Source: Chthoniobacterales bacterium (lineage in GTDB: Bacteria > Verrucomicrobiota > Verrucomicrobiia > Chthoniobacterales > JACTMZ01). From it: a stretch of 64,000 nucleotides of DNA. The notes below the pieces were generated by a model that was given only the letters and a program-made list of their open reading frames with translations, was not told the DNA's origin and did not search any database. Where the stretch lies: positions 1 to 64,000 of the forward strand of contig VEQL01000005.1 in assembly GCA_018883245.1 (NCBI GenBank), given 5' to 3'. The position numbers were made by a program, and so were the translations under genes. Below are positions 8,546 through 17,274 of this stretch, one piece after another (positions within the stretch are counted from its first letter, which is position 1; each line of letters opens with the position of its first letter).

Positions 8546-9610
8546 TTATTGCAGCCGCTCCGGCAACTGCGGGACAAGTTTCTTGATGTTTTCCGCTTCG
8601 CTGCGGTGGCAGACCAAAAGAGCGTCGTCGGTGTCCACGATGATGAGATCTTTCACGCCGAAGAGTGCCACGTGTTTGCCGCGCGAGGAAAAAACAATGT
8701 TGTCGGCAGAGTTGCATCCGGTCACCGGAACATTCGCGGCGTTGCCGTCCGCGGTCTTGCCGAGGTAGTTGGCCGCGGCGAGCCAACTCCCGACGTCGTC
8801 CCAGTCGAAACCGGCCTCCAGCTCCAGAACATGCGCCGCTTTTTCCATCACGGCGTAATCGACGGATATTTTCGGGAGTTTCGGGAATTCGGACCGCAGC
8901 AGATCGGGAAGATCCGCGGCCGTCCTCATGCGCGCGACAAACGCCGCGAGTTCCGGCGCGTGCTTGGCCAGCTCGCCCATGATCGCGGGGATGGACCAGA
9001 TGAACATGCCGGCGTTCCAGCGGAAATTCCCCTGCCGGAGAAAAGACTCGGCCATTTCGGGATCGGGCTTCTCGCGGAATCTCTTCACCTCGTGAATCGC
9101 GGGCTCCCCGTCGTTGATACGGCGGCCCTGTTCGATGTATCCGAAGCCCGGACAAGCCCAAGTCGGTTTGATTCCTATGGTCAGCAGCGCACCGGACTCC
9201 GCGGCGGCGCGTGCACCGGCGCGCAGATCGCGTCCGAACGTCGCGGTGTCTTTGATGAGATGATCGGCCGGCAGCACGGCCATGACAGCTTGTGGGTCGC
9301 GCCGCAGGACCAACCCGACACCAAGCGCGACAGCGGGAGCGGTGTCCCTCTTTGCCGGTTCGGCCACGATATTCCCCGGTGGCAATGCGCCGCACTCGGC
9401 ACGCACGGCAGCTTCCTGCTCGCTGTTGGTGAGCACGAAGATCCGGTCCGACGGAACGATGGCGGAGACCCGGGCCAGCGTCTCACCGAGCATCGTGCGT
9501 TCGGAAAAAAGCTTCAGAAGTTGCTTGGGACGGGCGCGACGGCTGCAGGGCCAGAACCTCTCGCCGCTGCCGCCGGCGAGCACGAGGACATAAAGATCGG
9601 GATCCATCAT
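8546..9610 (-). CDS. manC: Mannose-1-phosphate guanylyltransferase
   Basis: 354 residues. LVLAGGSGERFWPCSRRARP is the nucleotidyltransferase signature and is followed by the lysine-bearing KQLLKLF. Further markers are VLPADHLIKD, NFRWNAGMFIWS and FDWDDVGSW. The enzyme makes GDP-mannose from mannose-1-phosphate and GTP for surface glycans. It has no fused phosphomannose isomerase cupin, so it is the short form. The start is the first of two adjacent ATGs. The frame stays open about 400 bases further upstream, but that extension is not protein-like. Confidence 0.92.
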   Translation of the reverse strand: MMDPDLYVLVLAGGSGERFWPCSRRARPKQLLKLFSERTMLGETLARVSAIVPSDRIFVLTNSEQEAAVRAECGALPPGNIVAEPAKRDTAPAVALGVGLVLRRDPQAVMAVLPADHLIKDTATFGRDLRAGARAAAESGALLTIGIKPTWACPGFGYIEQGRRINDGEPAIHEVKRFREKPDPEMAESFLRQGNFRWNAGMFIWSIPAIMGELAKHAPELAAFVARMRTAADLPDLLRSEFPKLPKISVDYAVMEKAAHVLELEAGFDWDDVGSWLAAANYLGKTADGNAANVPVTGCNSADNIVFSSRGKHVALFGVKDLIIVDTDDALLVCHRSEAENIKKLVPQLPERLQ

Positions 9611-9770
9611 GCACAGTCTGTCCGCTCCGCCGCCGCGGGTGCAACAATAGAACCTGTGCCGAAACTTGGGGCGGTGGCGCAGGACCCGGATTGAGATTTC
9701 GGTCGAAAAAAATCCCGCGGCTGTCTGTTGCGGTTGCAAGGCGGCCCTCGTTGGGGTATGGGTCACCTTC

Positions 9771-10067
9771 ATGGCTCCCATCTTGGACAAGTTTTCCCGA
9801 AATCTTTCGGCCACATCCGTTGCCGCGGCGGCTGAAATGGCCGTCGGCGTGGGCGCGGGCCTGCTGGTTGCAGACCAACTCGGCAAAGGCGCGCGCCAGA
9901 AACTCGGACTGATCGCGCTTGTCGCGGGGCTCGCCGCCACCGTTCCGTTGCTTATAGGCGCCGGCGTGCGCGTCAACCGCGAACTCGGCGAAGGCCGGCG
10001 CACGCGTCGCCGCCTCGAGACCATACGTCACGACCACGGATTCGCGGACGACGGCGATTTTTATTGA
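9771..10067 (+). CDS. Small membrane protein upstream of maf
   Basis: 98 residues starting MAPILDKFSRNLSATSVAAA. Two hydrophobic stretches are visible (about 19-32 and 43-62, LIALVAGLAATVPLLIGAGV), followed by a basic tail, EGRRTRRRLETIRHDHGF. It is probably a two-helix inner-membrane protein. Its TGA overlaps the TTG start of maf, so the two are coupled. No family recognised. Confidence 0.55.
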   Translation: MAPILDKFSRNLSATSVAAAAEMAVGVGAGLLVADQLGKGARQKLGLIALVAGLAATVPLLIGAGVRVNRELGEGRRTRRRLETIRHDHGFADDGDFY

Positions 10068-10636
10068 GCTGTCCGCGCATCGTCCTGGCGTCCGCCTCGC
10101 CCCGGCGACGGGAGCTTCTCGCCAAGGCAGGCGTGGAGTTCACGGTCGACGCATCGTCAGCGGCTGAATCCTCGGAAGCCGGGGAAGGCTTGGCCTCTTT
10201 GGTCCTGGCCAATGCGCGGGCGAAGGCCCTCGAGGTGGCGGCGCGGCATCCGGGGGCCGTGGTCATCGGCGCGGACACGCTGGTGTGGATGGACGGGCGC
10301 CCCTTGGGCAAACCATCCAACAAAGACGAGGCCCGCGAAATGCTGGAGGCGCTTTCCGGGCGCGTGCACGAGGTGGCCACCGGCGTGCATCTGGTGCGCC
10401 TTGAGCCCCGCAGGCATGCGGAGTTTCACGAGGTGACGCGTGTCCGGTTCCGGCGGCTCGATGACCGTGCTATCGGGGGCTACCTCGCGAAGGTGGATGT
10501 GCTCGACAAGGCCGGGGCTTACGCGTTGCAGGAGTTCGGGGACCTGCTGGTGGAATCCCTCGAGGGCAGCCGATCGAACGTCGTGGGGCTTCCGGTCACG
10601 CGGACGCTCGCGGCGTTGGAGCGCTTCGCGGGTTGA
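10064..10636 (+). CDS. Maf-like nucleoside triphosphate pyrophosphatase
   Basis: 190 residues. IVLASASPRRRELLAKAG is the Maf N-terminal motif. GADTLVWMDGRPLGKP and DKAGAYALQEFGDLLVES complete the family pattern, and EGSRSNVVGLPV closes the substrate pocket. Maf enzymes hydrolyse dTTP, UTP, CTP or modified pyrimidine triphosphates; specificity cannot be assigned here. Translation most likely starts at a TTG overlapping the stop of the preceding gene (TTGA). The 3' end faces dnaB with a gap of only 6 bases. Confidence 0.92.
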   Translation: MSCPRIVLASASPRRRELLAKAGVEFTVDASSAAESSEAGEGLASLVLANARAKALEVAARHPGAVVIGADTLVWMDGRPLGKPSNKDEAREMLEALSGRVHEVATGVHLVRLEPRRHAEFHEVTRVRFRRLDDRAIGGYLAKVDVLDKAGAYALQEFGDLLVESLEGSRSNVVGLPVTRTLAALERFAG

Positions 10637-10642
10637 CGTCCG

Positions 10643-12112
10643 CTACTCGCCTTCGCCGGGGTCGCGCTCGAAGGCGGCGTTTTCGAACCGTGTGTATTCC
10701 CTGATGAACGTGAGCGGAATGTCGCCGATCGGGCCGTTGCGCTGCTTGGCAATGATCAGATCCGCCTTGCCGGCGACGCCTGCGCGGTCTTCCTGGTTTT
10801 CTTCGTAAACCTCGGGACGCACGAGAAGCGCGACGACGTCGGCATCTTGTTCGATCGCGCCTGATTCGCGTAGGTCGGAAATGCGCGGCTTGCCGCCCGT
10901 GCGCTGGTCGGGCTGGCGGTTGAGCTGCGAAAGCACGATGATGGGGATCCCGAGTTCCTTGGCCAGCGCTTTGATCCCCGAGGAAATTTCCGCGATTTCG
11001 ATCTGGCGGTTGTCCTGTCCGCGCCGGCTCGTCGAGCGGCAAAGCTGCAAGTAGTCGATGGCCAGCAACTCGATGCGCTCGCGATCGCGCAGCCGTCGGG
11101 CCTTGGCGCGCAACTCGAGGATGCTGAGGCTCGGCGTGTCGTCGATGAAGATCGCGCTCTCGCTCAGCACGGCCGCCGCGTCGTTGAGCTTGCCGTGCTC
11201 GGCTCGCGCAAGCATGCCGGACCGGATTTTCTTCATGTTGATCCGCGCACGGGAGCAGAGCATGCGCTGCACGAGTTGCTGCGTGCTCATTTCGAGACTG
11301 AAGACGCCCACCGGCTTGGGCTCCTCGGGATTCAGCGCGATGTGCTCGACGATGTTCATGGCGAGCGCGGTTTTGCCCATCGAAGGGCGCGCCGCGATGA
11401 TGATCATCTCGCCGGCGTGGAGACCGTCGGTCATCTGGTCGAAAAGGGTGAAGCCCGTTGCCAGACCGCTGATCCTCCCCCGCTGCTGATACATTTTCTC
11501 GATGTTTTCCAAGGCGGAGAACACCTCGTCGCGCATGGCCGGCGAAGCTTTGCGGTGACGCGTCTCGCCGATGGAAAAAATCTCGCGCTCCACGTCGTCG
11601 AGCAACTGCGGCACGTCGCCCTGTTCGTCATAGCAACGCGCGGCAGCGGTCGTGCATGCCGTGATCATGCGCCGGAGGAGCGATTTTTCGCGGACGATCT
11701 CCAGGTAATGCGCGGCGTTGGCCGAGGTGGGGACGTAGCCGAACAATTCGGTAACGGCACCCGGCCCACCCACGCTGTCGAGGAGGTTGGTGTCGCGCAA
11801 ACGGTTGGTCAGCGTGATGACGTCGATCGGTTGGTTGCCCGACCACATCTCGACGAGCACGCGGAAAATCGTGCCGTGGGCCGGCGTGTAAAACGCCTCC
11901 TCGGTGATTTGTTCGGCGCACTCGTTGAGCACATCGCGCGGCGAGAGCAGGATCGAACCGAGCAAGCCTTTCTCGGCATCGGTGTTCTGCGGCAGGGTCC
12001 GGTGAGCGTCGGTTGCAACCGCGGCCTTGGATGCGGCTTGGCCGTTGCGCCGTGGGCCGGAACCGCCGCGCCGCGCGGCAGATGCTCCGGTCAGATCAAC
12101 CTGCGGTGTCAT
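10643..12112 (-). CDS. dnaB: Replicative DNA helicase DnaB
   Basis: 489 residues. The N-terminal primase-interacting domain follows a Gly/Arg/Ala-rich leader (PQNTDAEKGLLGSILL). The RecA-like C-terminal domain has the Walker A motif ARPSMGKTALAMNI, FSLEMSTQQLVQRM, the Walker B region LLAIDYLQL and VLSQLNRQPDQR. It is the hexameric helicase of the replication fork. There is no intein. It lies 89 bases downstream of rplI, a common bacterial arrangement. Confidence 0.97.
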   Translation of the reverse strand: MTPQVDLTGASAARRGGSGPRRNGQAASKAAVATDAHRTLPQNTDAEKGLLGSILLSPRDVLNECAEQITEEAFYTPAHGTIFRVLVEMWSGNQPIDVITLTNRLRDTNLLDSVGGPGAVTELFGYVPTSANAAHYLEIVREKSLLRRMITACTTAAARCYDEQGDVPQLLDDVEREIFSIGETRHRKASPAMRDEVFSALENIEKMYQQRGRISGLATGFTLFDQMTDGLHAGEMIIIAARPSMGKTALAMNIVEHIALNPEEPKPVGVFSLEMSTQQLVQRMLCSRARINMKKIRSGMLARAEHGKLNDAAAVLSESAIFIDDTPSLSILELRAKARRLRDRERIELLAIDYLQLCRSTSRRGQDNRQIEIAEISSGIKALAKELGIPIIVLSQLNRQPDQRTGGKPRISDLRESGAIEQDADVVALLVRPEVYEENQEDRAGVAGKADLIIAKQRNGPIGDIPLTFIREYTRFENAAFERDPGEGE

Positions 12113-12201
12113 GGGGACGATAAGTTTGCCGCCGGAGGGAGTCCGCGGTCAAACGCGGACAGACCGGCATGGCAAAAAATGGCGGGGCCGGCGAAGCTTT
12201 C

Positions 12202-12741
12202 TCAGGCCTCGGCGTCAGGCTCTTTGCGGGCGCGGGGGCGGGGCTTCGAGTCGGCAGCCGCCTCTTCGTCGGCCACGGGCTTCGGATTTTTCGAGGCAAC
12301 GCTGAGCTTGATCGCGGCGTGCACTTCCGGGTGGATGCGGACATCCACCTGAAAATCGCCCGTTTCCTTGATCGGACGCTCGAGGGCAATGCGGTGGCGG
12401 TCGATTTCCTGGCCTGTTTCGGCTTTGACGCGATCGGCGATATCTTTGGCGGTTACCGCGCCGAAAGCCTTGCCGGAATCGCCGGTTTCCAGAACGAACG
12501 AAAGCTTGAGTTTGCCCAAGCGCTTGGCGAGGTCGTTGGCCTCGTTGAGTTCGCGCGCCTCGCGCTCGGCACGGCGTGCTTTGAGACTGTTGGTCATGCG
12601 CAGGCTGGCGGGCGTCACTTCATGGGCCATACCGCGCGGAATGAGAAAATTGCGGGCGTGGCCGCGGCGGACTTTGACGATGTCCGCCTCGGAGCCGAGG
12701 CCGGGGATATGCGCAACGAGGATTACTTCGGTCTGAGACAT
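12202..12741 (-). CDS. rplI: 50S ribosomal protein L9
   Basis: 179 residues. The N-terminal domain (EVILVAHIPGLGSEADIVKV, then ARNFLIPRGMAHEVT) and the long connecting helix are typical. The C-terminal domain has TAKDIADRV and RIALERPIKETGDFQVDVRIHPEV. A charged tail of about 30 residues (ADEEAAADSKPRPRARKEP) extends beyond the usual 150-residue length. L9 binds 23S rRNA near the L1 stalk and affects frame maintenance. It is followed by dnaB. Confidence 0.97.
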   Translation of the reverse strand: MSQTEVILVAHIPGLGSEADIVKVRRGHARNFLIPRGMAHEVTPASLRMTNSLKARRAEREARELNEANDLAKRLGKLKLSFVLETGDSGKAFGAVTAKDIADRVKAETGQEIDRHRIALERPIKETGDFQVDVRIHPEVHAAIKLSVASKNPKPVADEEAAADSKPRPRARKEPDAEA

Positions 12742-12806
12742 GGCAAGAAAAGGTTTTGAGCGAACGATGAGGATGCGGCGGAACGATGGGCCTTGTCAAT
12801 CACGCA

Positions 12807-13787
12807 TCAGGCTTCGGCGACCCGGACCGGTGAAAACAACTCGACGCGGAGGCGCGCAGCGAGGTCCGCCGACCGGTCCAAGGGCGCGAGCGAACCGAAA
12901 CCCGGCAGGTGATCGAGGCGCACCTCCGGCTCGGGGCGCGAAAGGGCGGCGGGCAGATGGCCCGCGAGGTCTGGCCACAACACTGTGACCGGGACGCAGA
13001 CGTTCTCGAGCCGAGGCAAAGCCCCGGTGGCGAAACGGCCTGACATGATCCGCTGGATGGCCCAGCCCGCACCATATTGCCGGGCGAAAGAGGAATAAAC
13101 AGACACCGGCTCTTCAAGATCCAGGGCGGGCGGTCCTTCGCTGCGGCGCGAGGAAAGCCATTTTCCGATGGCTGCGGGCGGAGCGCAGTAGTTCGCGTAG
13201 ATCCAACGCCGTCCGCGCCCGGACCACGAAGCAGCCCGAGCCGGCGCCGGCGCCCAGCCTGCCAGCCAGCCCTCCGTGCCGGACGGATGAAAAAGAATCA
13301 GCCGGGAGACGAATTCGGGATGCTGTGCCGCCGCGAGGCAAGCGAGCGCCGCACCGATGCCGGACGCCACGATCACCGGGCGTCGCCCTGCGCACGTCGC
13401 GCGGCAGAACTCGAAAAGGCTCTGCGCGTAATCCTCGGCACGCAGCAGGCGGTCCGGCCGCTCGCTCTCGCCGAAACCGATCCAATCGGGAGCCACGACA
13501 CGCCGCGCGGGAACAAAAGCCGGGTAAATCTTCGACCATTCGTAGGACGAGGCGCCCGGGAAAAAATCGTGCAGGAAAACCACCGGATCCCCTTCCCCGC
13601 TGGCGTGGTAAACCATCTGTCCGCGCGTCGTGCGTTGCACGCGACGGGCGAAAACCGAGGGCGAGATGATGTCCGGCAGCGACGGTGCGGGAACGGGCCT
13701 CGTGCGCAGACGGAGTGCGACGACCGCGGCGCCGAGCAACCCGGCACCGAGGCCAACGCCGAATCCTTTTTTCCAGAAGGCGGACAT
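12807..13787 (-). CDS. Alpha/beta-hydrolase fold protein, nucleophile missing
   Basis: 326 residues. An N-terminal hydrophobic segment (about 8-26) probably anchors it in the membrane. The fold markers DPVVFLHDFFPGASSYEW (oxyanion-side loop) and VVAPDWIGFGESERPDR are clear. At the nucleophile elbow, where G-x-S-x-G is expected, the sequence is VIVASGIGAAL, so the nucleophile position holds Gly. The late region DHLPGFGSLAPLDRS has no obvious catalytic His in the usual GH pattern. It may be a non-enzymatic member or use a different chemistry. Confidence 0.75.
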   Translation of the reverse strand: MSAFWKKGFGVGLGAGLLGAAVVALRLRTRPVPAPSLPDIISPSVFARRVQRTTRGQMVYHASGEGDPVVFLHDFFPGASSYEWSKIYPAFVPARRVVAPDWIGFGESERPDRLLRAEDYAQSLFEFCRATCAGRRPVIVASGIGAALACLAAAQHPEFVSRLILFHPSGTEGWLAGWAPAPARAASWSGRGRRWIYANYCAPPAAIGKWLSSRRSEGPPALDLEEPVSVYSSFARQYGAGWAIQRIMSGRFATGALPRLENVCVPVTVLWPDLAGHLPAALSRPEPEVRLDHLPGFGSLAPLDRSADLAARLRVELFSPVRVAEA

Positions 13788-13872
13788 TGCCGCCGGATGC
13801 TAAGGACGGCGCCGGTCCTTGGCAACGCGACGCTCGCTTGCGCGTCGCGGGTCAGGACGACAGCATGGCGCC

Positions 13873-14331
13873 GTGCCGAAAAAATACCGCCCCAACGTCG
13901 CCGCCGTCGTGCAAGCATCGACGGGACGAGTCCTTATCGGTCAGCGCTCCGACTACCCTTCGAGCTGGCAGTTTCCCCAGGGCGGCATCGACCGAGGGGA
14001 AAGTCCCGAGGACGCGGTGAAACGCGAATTGGCCGAGGAAACCGGCGTCCTGCCCGGGACTTATCGCATCCGCGCGCACCGCGGACCTTACCGCTACGAT
14101 TTTCCGGCCGGGCCGGACCGCCGCGGATTCCATGGACAGGAGCAAACCTACTTCCTTTGTGTGCCCGACGAGGAGGGGGAACCTTCGCCCGACTTGGCAG
14201 CGACCTGCGGCGAATTTTCCGCCCTGCGTTGGGTGCACCCGGAAACGTTTCCGATCGATGAAGTTCCCCCCATGAAAAGGGACGTTTACCGCACCGTCTT
14301 GCGCGACTTTTTCGGGCTGAGGATCCAGTGA
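13873..14331 (+). CDS. rppH: RNA pyrophosphohydrolase, Nudix family (RppH-like)
   Basis: 152 residues from a GTG start giving VPKKYRPNVAAVV, which matches the YRPNVG opening of RppH. The Nudix box is intact: GGIDRGESPEDAVKREL followed by AEETGV (GX5EX7REUXEEXGU). WQFPQGGI is typical of RppH and plant Ap4A hydrolases. The enzyme removes pyrophosphate from 5'-triphosphate RNA to trigger decay, or cleaves diadenosine polyphosphates. In-frame starts further upstream exist, but the sequence there is not conserved-looking. The downstream genes run in the same direction. Confidence 0.88.
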   Translation: MPKKYRPNVAAVVQASTGRVLIGQRSDYPSSWQFPQGGIDRGESPEDAVKRELAEETGVLPGTYRIRAHRGPYRYDFPAGPDRRGFHGQEQTYFLCVPDEEGEPSPDLAATCGEFSALRWVHPETFPIDEVPPMKRDVYRTVLRDFFGLRIQ

Positions 14332-14377
14332 TTCGCGTTGACGCGCGGTCGGGGCGGGCTAACGTTACGAAACAACC

Positions 14378-14470
14378 ATGTTCGGTTTCGCATCACTACT
14401 AGCGGTTGTGGTCACGGCCCTGCTTGGCACCATATGGTGGGCCTCGCGCCACGACGACCGCAGTTCCTGA
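14378..14470 (+). CDS. Possible 30-residue single-pass membrane protein
   Basis: A short frame, ATG to TGA, encodes MFGFASLLAVVVTALLGTIW followed by WASRHDDRSS. One hydrophobic helix (about 3-22) ends in aromatic residues and a charged tail, the typical layout of bacterial small membrane proteins. It fills the gap between rppH and the acetyltransferase gene. No strong Shine-Dalgarno sequence is visible just upstream. Composition and position support it, but nothing proves translation. Confidence 0.4.
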   Translation: MFGFASLLAVVVTALLGTIWWASRHDDRSS

Positions 14471-14490
14471 GAGACCAACGTTCCACCGCC

Positions 14491-15036
14491 ATGCCCATTC
14501 CCTCGAAGCCCCTTCAACTTGCAACCTTCCGCTGGAAACTTTCCGGTCCGGTTGGCTCGGGGGCAGTTTTGCCCAAGCCCTACATTCTGCGGGAAGCCGG
14601 CGACCAGGAGCTTGAGGACGCCCTTCGTGTGGTGCAATCCAGCTACAACCTCGACCCGGAATGGAGCGGCGGCGGCAAACACATCGACGAAATCATAATT
14701 CCCTCGGTCAAGAGAACCTTCACGCGCGGCGCCAACTGTCTCTTTGTGCTGCACGGCAATCGCGTGATCGCAGCATCGGTTTTCGACCCGGAGCCCCCGG
14801 ATGGAATCCATCTGATCAGCGGCCCGTGCGTGTTCATCGAATACCGCAACCGCGGTATCGGCGGCGCGTTGCTCGGTGCAACCCTCGAAGCACTGCGCAG
14901 TCGAGGAGTGACCGAAGTTCGCGGCCAGACCCGCCCCGGAACGCCTTCAGCCAAATTCCTTTGTTCAAAATTCGGTGGCGAATCCGTCCCTCCTGCGGCA
15001 CCGGTTGTCGCCGAGGAGTCAGCCGTCGCGGCCTGA
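14491..15036 (+). CDS. GNAT family N-acetyltransferase
   Basis: 181 residues from the ATG giving MPIPSKPLQLATFRWKLSG. The acetyl-CoA binding motif A is CVFIEYRNRGIGGALLGATL (R-x-x-G-x-G/A), preceded by the beta strands VIAASVFDP and GIHLISG. The second half, VTEVRGQTRPGTPSAKFLCS, fits motif B. The substrate is unknown. The frame continues upstream, but that part overlaps the small 14378 gene and looks non-coding. Confidence 0.8.
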   Translation: MPIPSKPLQLATFRWKLSGPVGSGAVLPKPYILREAGDQELEDALRVVQSSYNLDPEWSGGGKHIDEIIIPSVKRTFTRGANCLFVLHGNRVIAASVFDPEPPDGIHLISGPCVFIEYRNRGIGGALLGATLEALRSRGVTEVRGQTRPGTPSAKFLCSKFGGESVPPAAPVVAEESAVAA

Positions 15037-15069
15037 GCGGGCACACCCGCCTCCCCGCTTACACTCCTG

Positions 15070-15900
15070 CTATTGCCCGAAAGGCGGAACGTGCCGCACC
15101 GACACTTTGCCGGTGTCGAGTCCCAGAACGCTTCCCGCGACACCGAGAAACCGGTCCGGAGGATCGGTGAAGGAAATCGCGAGGGAACCTTCGCCATCCC
15201 GGGGCGTTCGGAGATTTTCCCGGTCGAGGATGGCGGCGACAGACCGCGCACAGTTGGCCGCCGAGTCCACAAGGCGGATGCCCGGGCCCGCGGCAAGCGC
15301 AATGGCCGGGGCAAGCAGCGGATAGTGCGTGCATCCCAGCACCATGGTGTCGGCATCGGTCCCGCGCACGGCGGACAAATAGCGCTCGAGAACGGCTTCG
15401 GTGATCCGGTCCTCCAGCAATCCTTCCTCGATGAGCGGCACGAGCAGCGGACACGCCACGCTCGTCACGCGGATATCGGCCCGTGCCGAACGCAGCGCGT
15501 GCTCGTAGGCCGCGCTGCCGATGGTCGCTTTGGTGCCGATTACCGCCACATGACCGCTCCGCGTTGTGTCGAGGGCGGCCTGCACACCCGGGTCGATCAC
15601 CCCGACGACCGGAACCGGGCAGGTATCCCGCAGTCGCGGCACGGCCAGGGCCGAGGCGGTGTTGCACGCCACGACGATCATTTTGGCCCCCTCCGAAACG
15701 AGCAAATGGGCGATCTCGGCCGCATACCGCTCGATGGTCTCGCGCGATTTTCCCCCGTAGGGCACCCGCGCTGTGTCGCCCAAATAAACAATGTCCTCGG
15801 CCGGCAGTTCGCGCCGCAGTGCCGACACCACGGTAAGCCCCCCCACGCCGGAATCGAAAACGGCGATGGCCGCTTCAGCAGACGGCGCGACGTGAGGCAT
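15070..15900 (-). CDS. murI: Glutamate racemase
   Basis: 276 residues. The two catalytic cysteines are present: Cys79 in IVVACNTASALAVPRL and Cys190 in VLGCTHYPLL. IAVFDSGVGGLTVV and YLGDTARVPYG are the N-terminal family motifs. The cytosolic enzyme interconverts L- and D-glutamate and supplies D-Glu for peptidoglycan stem peptides. The gene starts 9 bases after the ugd stop and is probably the last gene of the galE-lptD-ugd-murI series. Confidence 0.95.
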   Translation of the reverse strand: MPHVAPSAEAAIAVFDSGVGGLTVVSALRRELPAEDIVYLGDTARVPYGGKSRETIERYAAEIAHLLVSEGAKMIVVACNTASALAVPRLRDTCPVPVVGVIDPGVQAALDTTRSGHVAVIGTKATIGSAAYEHALRSARADIRVTSVACPLLVPLIEEGLLEDRITEAVLERYLSAVRGTDADTMVLGCTHYPLLAPAIALAAGPGIRLVDSAANCARSVAAILDRENLRTPRDGEGSLAISFTDPPDRFLGVAGSVLGLDTGKVSVRHVPPFGQ

Positions 15901-15909
15901 GCAGGCGGA

Positions 15910-17226
15910 TCAGGCCGTGCGGCCGATGCCGGAATAGCGGAAGCCGAGTTCCTTCATCGTGCGTGGATCAAAAAGATTGCGGCCGTCGAAAACCAGCGGC
16001 GTGTGCATGGCTTCCTTGACCGCACCGAGATCGATCCCGCGGAACTCATCCCACTCGGTGGCAATGACGAGGGCCTCGGCATCTTTGACCGCATCCATGG
16101 CTGATCCGGCGAATTCCGCGCCCTCGATAAGCTTGAATTCACGCGCTTTCTCCGCGCCCTTGGGATCGTAAACGCGGACTTTCGCGCCTTCAGCCAGAAG
16201 ATCGTTCACCACATCGATCGCCACCGAGGAGCGCACGTCGTCGGTGTCCGGTTTGAAGGTCAGGCCCCAGACGGCGATCTTCTTGTCGCGCAACACCCAG
16301 AGAGCCTCGCGGATTTTTTTGATGAACCGGGCCCGCGCCTCGCGGTTGATGCGCTGGACCTCTTTCAGCAGGTTGAAAGAAACGCCGAGGTCGTCGCTGA
16401 TGGCGATGAACGCGGCGATATCCTTCGGGAAACAAGAGCCGCCGTAACCGATGCCGGCGTTGAGGAAGTTCCGGCCGATGCGTTTGTCCAGACCGATGCC
16501 GTCGGCCACCATTTCCACGTCCGCGCCGCTGGCCTCGCAGATGGCCGCCACGGCGTTGATGTAGGAAATTTTCAGCGCGAGGAAGGAATTGGCAGCGTGC
16601 TTGATCAACTCGGCGCTGTTGATGTCGGTGACGAGCACGGGGGCCTTGAACGGCTCGTAAATCTGCTGCATCAGGCTGACCGCGCGCTCGCTGGCCGCAC
16701 CGATGACGATGCGGTCGGGGTTCATGAGGTCGCCGACCGCGCAGCCTTCGCGCAGGAATTCGGGGTTGCTCACCACGTCGAACTCCGCCTTGTGCTTGTT
16801 GTAGCGGCGGATGGTATCGGCCACTTTTTCGCCGGTTTTCACCGGCACCGTGCTTTTGTCCACGATGACACGGTATTCCTTGAGCACCCCGGCAATCTCG
16901 CGGGCGACCTGCTCGATGAAGGAAAGATCCACGCTGCCGTCGGGTTGCGGGGGCGTCGGCACGGCGATAAACACCACATGCGAATCCGCAACGGCCTCGC
17001 CGATGTCCCCGGTGAAATGCAGTCGTTTGGCAGCAACGTTGCGGTGGACCAGCTCCTCGAGGCCCGGTTCGTAGATCGGAATTTTACCCGCGCGGAGGGA
17101 CTCGAGTTTGCGCGGGTCATTGTCAACGCAGATGACGTTGTGACCGACCTCGGCGAAGCAGGCTCCGGTGACGAGGCCGACGTAGCCCGAGCCGATGATG
17201 GCGAGTTTGACGGATGGTTTGCTCAT
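15910..17226 (-). CDS. ugd: UDP-glucose 6-dehydrogenase
   Basis: 438 residues. The Rossmann motif KLAIIGSGYVGLVTG begins the NAD domain. IVDKSTVPVKTG and VVSNPEFLREG are family motifs, and the catalytic Cys265 lies in GYGGSCFPKD. AVWGLTFKPDTDDVRSS marks the C-terminal UDP-binding domain. The enzyme oxidises UDP-glucose to UDP-glucuronate for surface polysaccharides. A closely related nucleotide-sugar dehydrogenase specificity is possible. It lies 48 bases downstream of lptD. Confidence 0.94.
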   Translation of the reverse strand: MSKPSVKLAIIGSGYVGLVTGACFAEVGHNVICVDNDPRKLESLRAGKIPIYEPGLEELVHRNVAAKRLHFTGDIGEAVADSHVVFIAVPTPPQPDGSVDLSFIEQVAREIAGVLKEYRVIVDKSTVPVKTGEKVADTIRRYNKHKAEFDVVSNPEFLREGCAVGDLMNPDRIVIGAASERAVSLMQQIYEPFKAPVLVTDINSAELIKHAANSFLALKISYINAVAAICEASGADVEMVADGIGLDKRIGRNFLNAGIGYGGSCFPKDIAAFIAISDDLGVSFNLLKEVQRINREARARFIKKIREALWVLRDKKIAVWGLTFKPDTDDVRSSVAIDVVNDLLAEGAKVRVYDPKGAEKAREFKLIEGAEFAGSAMDAVKDAEALVIATEWDEFRGIDLGAVKEAMHTPLVFDGRNLFDPRTMKELGFRYSGIGRTA

Positions 17227-17274
17227 GGGAAAATTCAATGCGCTTTGCCGATCGTGGATCGGACTGCGGGATGA

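Noticed and set aside
9611-10024. N-terminal extension of the mannose-1-phosphate guanylyltransferase frame
   Set aside because: The extension is Arg/Ser/Ala-rich, overlaps the plus-strand membrane-protein gene and precedes a standard start at the nucleotidyltransferase motif.
15037-15069. Small GCGGG-CACA-CCCGC hairpin between the GNAT and murI genes
   Set aside because: The stem is only 5 bp and no T-run follows. It is too weak to call a terminator.
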